From contig JACONQ010000020.1 of the NCBI GenBank assembly GCA_014281115.1, positions 1,426,001 to 1,490,000 on the forward strand: a DNA stretch of 64,000 nt, read 5' to 3'. The notes below the pieces were generated by a model. The model was not told where the DNA came from. It saw only the letters and a program-made list of their open reading frames with translations, and made no database searches. The stretch is from Laburnicola sp. R22_1. Its lineage: Eukaryota > Ascomycota > Dothideomycetes > Pleosporales > Didymosphaeriaceae. This document shows, in pieces, positions 55,896 through 64,000 of the stretch (positions are counted from its first letter, which is position 1; every line of letters begins with the position of its first letter). A program made the position numbers and the translations under genes.

Positions 55896-57245
55896 AAGAC
55901 TTTGGTGCTAGCACACTCTACTCAATCTCTGCCGTGCCTGTCGCGTTGGTTTCTTGTTGCCGATGCGGCTACATGCAGCACACCATGGCCCCAGGCCCGC
56001 CTGGCTGTCAATTGGTCCAATTGCCCCAGATCATGACCTTCGACCATGTGCTGAGCTGCTGCCATCTGGTGCTACACGCCCATCTTCTGCATGTACGAGT
56101 GAACGCGGTCTACGATGACTTGCCGCGCCCTGAACGCGTTGTGTCGCGTCGACTGGGCTCCGGGGATGCGTCAGAGCAGCGAGTATTCTTCAATCGTAGT
56201 CGTCATGGCCCTGTTTCAGCGCAGGACAAGTTGTCGGTGTGTTCCTTTCGAGATTTGCGGTAATCGGGCGCGCCTTTCTCGTCGGCACCTGCGGCTTCAT
56301 TGTACGCCGTATTCGCGTGTGAGATCGATCGAAGGGGGCAGGGTATGCGGTCGGGCTCATGCAAGTATCCGTTCATCGTGAGCTTTAGCAACGTGGTATT
56401 GTATGCGGAGGTTTCTCGTGAAAGGCGGAGAGCCGAAGCGGGTGGTAGCACGACAGAGTCGAAAGCGAGTGTTTTGGTGGCGCTGCCCAAAGCCTCCCCG
56501 CCGCGGGGCACCGCCTAACCAACAGCCCCTGACCAGGCCTTCAAAAGTCACCCCACGTTAGAGAACGAAGCATGGTCTTTGATGGCCGACTACTGAGTTT
56601 GGAGATTCAGATGGCGCTTTGATGACACGGCCAGGAACAAGCATGATGTTGATGATGGCCCAGAAATCTACTGCTTCGGGTATGCGGCACCAGCCCTATG
56701 AGCCTCCACAGCTCGTCCAGCGCCCGTAGCTCCCGGTAGCTAACGTCTCCTCACGTCACTCCAAGCCGCACAACACATTGCAGGGATGGGCTCCAAAGCT
56801 CGTTTGTTGAAGATGCTCGCAGCTCAGGGCGGGAGAGCGGATCCTCCACGAGCTATCGAGGCCTTCTCTCCCCCCGAAAGCCCGGGGGAGAGCGAAGCTC
56901 TGGGAGCTAGCTATTCACTGTAGAATTGCTCCCTCCAGAGCTGTTCACTGTAGACGCGTCGCTCTGAGAGCAGCAGTGGCAACCGACCGCGCAGGCGTCC
57001 CCTCTGCCTTCCTTAAACTTCGCAGCCCCTTCGCTGTGTTTACCGCCCTCCAGCCCGCTGATACACCTCGCCCTCGACGAGGCAGGCGCAACCACCCACG
57101 ACTGCCTTCTGCACGGTAGCAGCTAAAGATTCCGTCCACGCCAGTATGTTCTCTCCTTCTCTTCCTCATCCGCACTCTCTTCCTCTTTCTCATCCACACT
57201 CCCTCCTTCTCATACACCTGTCGTCTCCTTCCCCCGCCCGTCGTG
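55896..57245. other. intergenic region between membrane protein and CBM gene
   Basis: No supportable gene. A short sequence TTCACTGTAGA occurs twice (56910-56953). CT-rich DNA at 57145-57235 is probably the promoter/5' UTR of the next gene. Confidence 0.35.
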
Positions 57246-60200
57246 ATGAGCGGGTTTCTTAGAAAGGCTTTCTCGAGAAAGAAGCCTGACACCCACCCCC
57301 CTCAGAACCTCACCGCCACAGCTGAAACTATTGCTCCACCTCAACAGGCAACAGACGCCCATGACGTGCCCGCCGACGGCGACGCACATCGTGTATCCTC
57401 AACAACCGAAGTTACTCTCCCATCAATCTTTCTACCCCATAGCGTGCTCGGCGACGTCAACATGACTGGCCAAGCAACTATTACTTTCCACACGGATGCC
57501 CGCCCCCCGGTCTACGTCGTCACCTCGCTCAGTACGCCACCGTGGGAGGCGCTCGAGATGGCGGCCAGCATTGACGAGTTCGGCAAGCAAGTATATTTCC
57601 GCCACTTCGACAACATCCCGGAGGGAACGTATCAGTACAAGATCCGCCTTGGTGACAACCAATGGATGCTCGATGATACCAAAGAGATCGGTAAGTTCTC
57701 CCTGTCTGACCGTGACGAACTGCCGCGAGCAAGAGCAGCGCTGCCTCGCTTGGGCCAAGCTGCATTGGCACAGGCAGCCAGGCGACGGGATCCCACAAGT
57801 TGGCCCTAAGCTGACAGAAGCACAGGTGTCGATGAGATGGGCAACCGTAACAACCTCGTGCACATCGAGCGTGCCATCGATGAAGTTTCCGCAGCCTCGA
57901 CCTCAAAGTCAGAAGCTTCGAGTACATCTTCCTCCTCTTCATCCCTACATCCAGCACCCCAAGACGCGTCAGCATATGCCCTGAACATCCAGCGAGAACT
58001 GGGTCTTCCCTATCTCCTGCCAACTATCTATATTCCTCTCAGGTCCTCGAGGAACAACAACATACAGACAGGTGAGCCCTTTGCCACGAGGCGTACTATC
58101 AGTGCTGACAGCTACTTAGAAGTCACGGCACCCATCAACGTCCCGAGCAGCATATATCGGGATTGGGACTCCGCTTCTAGTATTAGCACCATAGAAGCCA
58201 TGGCTATGACTGAAGATGTGGCCGACGACTTCCCCTTTCCCCTGGAGCATGAAGACTGGGCACCCGCCTCCTACGGCTACCACGTCGAACCCGGCTCGGA
58301 GGAGGAGCCAGCTGCGCCCTTGTTCCGCCATGAGTCGTTCGGCACAGATAACGCAAGGTATGTAAAAGCGGCCAAGACAGCTTCAACTTGCTGACTTTCG
58401 TCTCCTAGCACAAGCCGTTCATCAGGCGAAGTCGCTAAGTTCGGCCCAGGCCCTCAATCACCTGCCCTCGAGACTATCCAAGAGACGAACGAAGAGGAGC
58501 CAGCCTCACCCTCAGATGAACAGCTTACGCAACCCTCCAACGAGACAGAGTCATCGGCTGAGATCAACACCAATGTACTCGTTGCAAGCACACCTCATCC
58601 CTGTGAGGCGGGGTCACCCAATAAGGCTAGTGACCTTGGCGGATTTACTGTCGCCCCACTCGTGCCACATCAGACGAAAAGCATGCCCAAGGCAGAGGCT
58701 GGACGGTACAATATGGCTGTCAATCAGACTCGGATGGGTGATGACTCTGGACCTGGATTGAAAGACCAAGGTAAGGTTCCTGACGAGCTCGACCAAGCTC
58801 CGTTGTTACGACATGAGACGAAGGCCGAATCCACCGGCTATGCTACCGGACATCAGGTCCACGTAACACATCAAGCTGGCGATTCTGACGATGAGATTTC
58901 CGATGAACTGGCACGATCACCGTTGATGCACCACGAAACCGGCACTGGACCTTTGAGCAAGACCAACAATAGCAACGTCATTCGGGAGCATGGCTCGGAC
59001 CCCATGTTCCTCCATGACACTTCTTCCATATACAGTGACGATCTCGGTGAGCTAGATCGGGCTCCAACCCTGCCCCACGAGTCTGGTTTCTCCGGCGAGA
59101 ATAAGAATCTCGAAAGCAGGGAATCAGGATCCTCTGCAAATGCTCTGCCGCCATATCGGACTATGTCTGATCAAGGTTCGAGCGATGAGGAAGACGTTGA
59201 TGAACTGGACCGTGCTCCCACCATACCACATGAGACTGTTGCCGGGTTCTCGGATGAAGACAACGGTCTGGACGAGCTTGACTTTGCTCCTATGTTGCCC
59301 CACGAGCCTGGTTACTCCAGTGGAAGTAATATATTCACTGGATCCGATGACGTTTCGACACCGCAGATCGACACAGACCCCACCGAAGCTGACACGGCTA
59401 GCGAGCGCTCGAGAACTCGACGCATTATCAGTGGCGAAGAAGACCCCTTTGCCATGAAAAAGTCTAGTTCATTCACGTCGGAGAACCTTCGAGAGAACGT
59501 CAGAGGTAGCATCTTTGGCACCACTCGTCGACCGATGCTCTCACGTGATGGTTCGGGGGAAGCTGATTTCGGTTTGGGAGGTGCACCGCGCCTTGCCCAT
59601 GAACGGTCAATAACGCTCAACTCGCAGTCCAGCAGCGAGAGCATTGGAACGAGCAGAGGCGGTGGTTGGCGTCCTGTTTCAAAGGATTCTGTACCGTTCT
59701 TCTCGAGGCACATGAATTCTCGTATGTTCCGCTCGAACTCGAGCTTGCCGCATAGCTTGCCTCGTTCCGACGAAGAGGATCTGAACCTTCACGACCCAGG
59801 ATTGGAGCCGTTCCCTATCGACCGCGACCAGGTTTTCGATCGCGTGGTGGACATCGGCAATCGCCTTCCGGAAGATATCGTGCCCTCCCCCTCCGGTGAT
59901 ATGGGTTCTCCCGCCGTTTTTTCCCAGACGTGCTCGTCGGTTGACCTAGCGCCCATTCGCTCCAGTTCTGCCTTATCTTTGCATTCCATTACGGAAGATG
60001 TGGACGACGAGACAGAATCACAGCTACCATCTCCGGTGTTGGAGCTTGCTCGTCGGGTGGCTCATACTGAGCTTGTGGAGGGAGATGAGCTTGCTACACC
60101 GATGCCGCAGAAGAAGCAATTCGGTTACTTTGGTGGGAAGGAAGATGCCTCTGCAGCCGAAGAGTCAGAGGCACAAGTCGTAGTACCAACAGCCCGCCGC

Positions 60201-60506
60201 CGCCCTGCTCCTGTGACAGGGGAGAATCACGAGGAAGCAGAGCCTACGCGGCGATGGGGAAAAGCATATGCGGCCATGAATCTCCCTCCGGAGCCGCCGG
60301 CGAAACATATCCCACTCCCACCTCCAGGACCCGCGATCAGGATCCAGGAGCCTGAAAAGGCCGTTAAAGACGGTACCGAGTCCAATGGCAACCAACGAGT
60401 CCCAACGCCCTACCCGGGCGAGGACAAGGCGCCCAACTTCTTTTCGAAAATCTACCATGCCGCTGGCCGTGCGGTTCGCGCGTGCGCTTTGCGCATGAGA
60501 AGGTAA
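57246..60506 (+). CDS. AMPK1-type glycogen-binding (CBM48-like) protein with repeated acidic motif, 1008 aa
   Basis: Predicted join: 57246..57690, 57826..58071, 58120..58357, 58409..60506; introns 135, 48 and 51 bp, all in phase; stop TAA 60504. The N-terminus MSGFLRKAFSRKKPD is basic. Residues about 75-150 form the binding domain: PVYVVTSLSTPPWEALEM and FRHFDNIPEGTYQYKIRLGD with W-M-L-D-D. The rest is long, disordered and acidic, with about nine copies of a short motif: ELDQAPLLRHE, ELARSPLMHHE, ELDRAPTLPHE, ELDRAPTIPHE, ELDFAPMLPHE, APRLAHE and weaker ones (58307-59600). The C-terminus FFSKIYHAAGRAVRACALRM is amphipathic and basic, perhaps for membrane contact. Such domains bind glycogen-like glucans in AMPK beta subunits; a scaffold or regulator of carbohydrate metabolism is an inference. 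Confidence 0.87.
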
Positions 60507-63500
60507 CGCCCTACATTATTATCAATTTTTGTCAATGTATTCGGAAATAATGTTACTTACATGTATATTAGTATATTTTTGGTGGGAGTTGTTGTCGCTG
60601 CTGTGGCGTGGTGGTGGCAACGGGTCTGAGAGACGTGACGTTACGTTCGGCGTCCTGAGGCAATCAAGAGAATGGGGCAGTCGCCTAGAGGTTAGCGGAG
60701 GATAGCGCACCGCTGTGTGCCTGCATGTATCAGTAAGAAGACTGTATAGATACCCCTTTACGAATCGGAACCCTCTAACATCTTATCACATGGCCCCGCA
60801 CCTGTGCTAGACGCTTGTATGCCCAAGGCTGTGATGGTGCCATGCCCGATCAAGCTGCTTGCCCTCCTCCCTCCCCTGTTTGTGTCTCCTCGCAAATGCC
60901 TTTGAGCTCGATGATGCGCTTCATCCCATCGTAGGCCGTGCCCCCACGTATCGCTCCTGGGGTGGTGAGGGTCGTGGGATCGGCCGGTCATCGTAGTGCA
61001 CCCTCCTGTCCTCGGGTATATCCACGATGGAGCATGTACAGCGCAATGAGGTGCAACCTACCCGGAAAGCTCACTCGCCTGGGCTTGTTTGCTCCCGCGC
61101 TTGCTTCTGTTCTTCTTGCCCTGGTAAATTGCCTTTGTGGTGTCCCGCATTTCCCGCGGCCATGGGTGCTATGGCAACCCTCTGCCGTCTAGCAGTCGTG
61201 TGTATCCTCCCTAGTGCATCTCGCGAGGAGCAGCATTGTCTCCGTCGATAAGGTCGCGGCCGAAGTATTCCTAAGGCCATCAGGGGCGGGGTTGCCGTTG
61301 CATGCTCTATGAAGCAATCGGTGTTGTAGACCTGCTCTCGGGCATTCTCTGTCGGCAGAGTCGCTGTGGGCGAGATTTCGAGGGCGTCAGGGGAGGGAGA
61401 ATCGACTCGACTCGAGACGGTCTGACTAACGGTGTGCAGATACGGGGTGGTTCGGTGGGCGGATTCGGTGTGTGTACGAGGAGGGAGGGGAGGGGGGGCT
61501 ACGGTGGGGCTTCGAAGCCGCGGGGAGCGGATGGAAGGGGCGTCGAAGTTCCGGCGTGCTAGCGGTCAGATTCGAGGAGGGGGGGTGAGTGCATACATGG
61601 CGCGGTTGGGGTACAATTGCAATGGCTTCTGGGGCCTCCGGGAGTTGGAGGGCAGAAGGGTTGCAATTCGCCGTAATGGCGTGGCCGTGGTGAGCTCTGA
61701 GGAGGACTCGACAAAGCTTGCTGATATTTGCAGAGTTTGACTTGAGAACGACGACGGCCAGATGGGGCGACGCGGCATGTTTGCCCTGGTGCTTGATGCA
61801 TTCGACGCGGATGACATGTCATCATGGGCTCAGCCATTTTCCTGGACTATGAGGGCACCTTGTGCAGGAGGGGGAGCGTTGGGCGACCGGCTTCAACGAC
61901 GACGAGGGTAAGCTCATACACCAACACGGAAAAGAAGCTGGACGATTTCCTCTCTCATCTACGCGCAGGCTACCTACCACGCTCCCCTTCCCACGCGCCG
62001 CCCTGCTCACCAACAAGACGCCCACAGTCAACACCACAACACGCTCGAGGCATCATCTCCTCCCCTGTCCCGCGCTTTTCAACGCTCTCCCAGGCCCGCC
62101 TGACCTCCCCGACAGGAATTCTCTCCAGAACTCGGTACCCCGGGCACCCTACCTCCGTGAACGAGCACCAAGGGGCATCCAGAGCGAAGCCGCACAGACC
62201 TCTACGGCACCACATCGAACGGCCACGGTCGCTCGTCGTCGCCTTAACGCTATGCAGAAAACGTTAGGCGCGGGATTACGTGGAGCTGCGGATGGGGGCG
62301 CGCTGAGTACTCCCCTCCTCGTGTTTGCCCCCCGGTCGTACGCGAGCTGCTTTGGTGGATGTTGTGTTTACTTTCCGTTTGTTATACGGTTGTTTGCGGT
62401 TTTTGGTATCGTGGCTCGTTGTTTTTGCGTTGAAAGGAAGGGCTTGTCTCCTTGGGAGGTCTCTCCTCGTTTGGAAAAGGCATGGTGGACATAGGAAGGT
62501 TGCGAGGAGCTTGGTTAATAACACATCAGATGAGGTGAATCACATTTGCCGAGGAGGTCGATATGGTTGGTAGAATGGCAATGATTGAAGACGCTGAATA
62601 CACTGGGCATGTCGCAACAGTTGAGAAGCACATGCGCCCTCCTCCGCTCTCCATCAGCCGAGTCGAGGCTCACTACCTACCCACCCACTAGACAGAACAT
62701 ATGACCAACATTTACGTCGACCCGGAGTACGTGTACACTGACTGCCTTTTCGATCAATTCAAGTCGGTATCTTAGCACTGGATACACGAATTTCACCAAG
62801 GTCGAAACTGCTACTCGTAGCAAAGTTGTCCTGGGGAACAAGCTATTTTTTGCAGAGACAATATATTGGAAGTTTTGAGTTGTGCTGTGTATAACGCGTT
62901 TTGCATTAAGACGTAGCACACCTGCATACGAAGTAGAACACAAGAGAATAAAGAAAAATACAATATCATAATCTATTTCTTTGACTTGGGCATGTATCAT
63001 TCATCTCAGAGTAAGACGCGTGATGTAATATCCATCTTTCACTTGCTCCTATATCAACATGGCATGCAAAAAAACCTATCTCCCCCGGTTTTTGCGTGCA
63101 CTTGCGCAAAACACACACACACTCTCTCTCTTTCTAAACATGTCTCCTATCAAACCCTCCCACAACATCCACAACACAACCTCCACTCCAAAATCTTAAA
63201 TCAGGAGATAATCACACATTCAACCCACTTCTCCACCATCAGACTAGTATCATAGCGCCCAGCCATCGCATCACTCTCCTTCTCCCACGTAGTATTATCT
63301 TCGTCTGCATCGCCGAGCTCATCACACGACCCGTGGACATGGATCGATTGCTAGGGCGAAAAATACTCACAGCGAAACCAAAACCAAAACCCTCAACCCC
63401 CATCCTATCTCCGCAAAATATTCTACCACGGAGGAAAGAGTATGCCGCAGCGGAGACCGCGTTCTCCGATTCATCGAATCGAATGTATGGTCCCTCGCCC

Positions 63501-63829
63501 CTCACTGGTTTGTAGCACGTGTATGGATTACTTACTAGGTGCCGTTATTTCTTTTCTGGAGTTATTTTATGGAATTGGATGAGTCTCTTATGCGCAATGT
63601 ATCACTCAGTTGGTACTTTGGTGCTCGGTGTAAATAATTCTTTGCTTATGTATTAATATATAGGGGGGGAAGCCGGGCGCGGCCGCCTGTCACGGGTGTC
63701 ACGTGACACGAAAGGGAACCGCCCGGGCGCCCATACACTCAGTCTTTGTGCGGAATATGCCCTCCACGTCCCCCCAGGCTCCTCACAAAACATCCTCTCA
63801 ACCAAAAACTCCAATCCGAGCCCAAGACC
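60507..63829. other. long intergenic region without a confident gene
   Basis: Over 3.3 kb with many overlapping ORFs of 60-210 codons on both strands. The longest (61862-62494, +, 210 codons) has no motif, is rich in Arg/Pro/Thr and overlaps another ORF. CT-rich and CA-rich tracts (62990-63200) and a TA-rich 63630-63665 look regulatory. A non-coding or very fast-evolving gene cannot be excluded. Confidence 0.35.
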
Positions 63830-64000
63830 TCACCCATCATCAGGCTCAGCAGGCATAGCAGGCAACCCACCCACCCGCTTCAAATTCTCATACAACCCCA
63901 GCGCCGCCAAACATTTCGCGTCTCTCGCGCCCTCCCTCCACAGCTCCTCAAAGCGCACCACCTTGAGCGTAATCACCTCGCCCTCATCTCTCAGCCCCGT
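63830..64000 (-). CDS. Nudix hydrolase (ADP-sugar pyrophosphatase type), C-terminal part, cut by window edge
   Basis: Reading leftward from the window edge: TGLRDEGEVITLKVVRFEEL, WREGARDAKCLAALGLYENL, then KRVGGLPAMPAEPDDG and TGA at 63832-63830. The wording (DEGE-I-L...W...RDAKxLAALGLYENLK) is that of the C-terminus of Nudix hydrolases acting on nucleoside diphosphate sugars. The Nudix box itself lies outside the window, so activity cannot be judged. Confidence 0.7.
   Translation of the reverse strand, partial: TGLRDEGEVITLKVVRFEELWREGARDAKCLAALGLYENLKRVGGLPAMPAEPDDG

Noticed and set aside
55934..56518. Several 70-110-codon frames on both strands
   Set aside because: Overlapping, without motifs or splice logic.
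61824..62267. Frame starting MGSAIFLDYEGTLC, like a HAD-phosphatase motif
   Set aside because: Only one short phrase matches; the following sequence is Arg/Pro/Ser-rich without phosphatase motifs, and an overlapping frame is equally open.
1..64000. CRISPR arrays, rRNA genes, operon-type features
   Set aside because: None seen; the organism is a eukaryote with spliced genes and the only tandem arrays are coding WD/TPR repeats and satellites.

Overview
The window is nuclear DNA of a filamentous ascomycete (Pezizomycotina; a dothideomycete such as Pleosporales is my best guess). The evidence is spliceosomal introns of about 47-58 bp with GT...CTAAC/CTGAC...AG signals, fungal-only families (HET-NACHT-WD40, Zn2Cys6 factors, FunK1-like kinase, fungal rhodopsin-domain protein, DUF3435) and widespread C-to-T/G-to-A decay of repeats typical of repeat-induced point mutation (RIP).

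Layout. 0.7-6.9 kb holds decayed host genes on the minus strand: a complete but dead Zn2Cys6 transcription factor split by a 477-bp hAT-type MITE, a bZIP pseudogene, an unidentified fragment and a FunK1-like fragment. 7.5-15.3 kb is a nearly gapless array of four pogo-like DNA transposons (A, B, C, D), two of which share one TA. An intact 562-aa pogo-type transposase follows (15.4-17.1 kb). 18.2-22.6 kb is an intact HET-NACHT-WD40 NOD-like receptor of 1457 aa with 12 near-identical 42-aa WD repeats. 23.0-29.5 kb holds another dead pogo copy, transposon fragments, a C2H2 fragment, a fold-back MITE and a 5'-truncated LINE. 30.2-35.7 kb is a graveyard of NLR-like parts: NB-ARC, a nucleoside-phosphorylase-like domain followed by a DUF3597-like segment and CCHC knuckles, a membrane-anchored tail and kinesin-light-chain TPRs. 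37-44.5 kb is an AT-rich block containing a heavily mutated DUF3435 tyrosine recombinase (the family of Starship captains) and a sixth pogo element (H). A seventh (G, 44.9-47.0 kb) is only lightly damaged.

From 47 kb the DNA becomes normal, RIP-free and genic: a 1282-aa intronless gene with bacterial-looking architecture, a 49-bp minisatellite, a seven-exon rhodopsin-domain membrane protein, a four-exon AMPK1-type glycogen-binding protein with a repeated ELDxAPxLPHE-like motif, and the C-terminus of a Nudix hydrolase at the right edge.

Main idea to test: the DUF3435 relict points leftward into DNA carrying several NLR-type genes, the arrangement expected of a decayed Starship. I cannot see its boundaries, so this stays an inference. 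All exon joins and family names come from reading the sequence; no database search was run.
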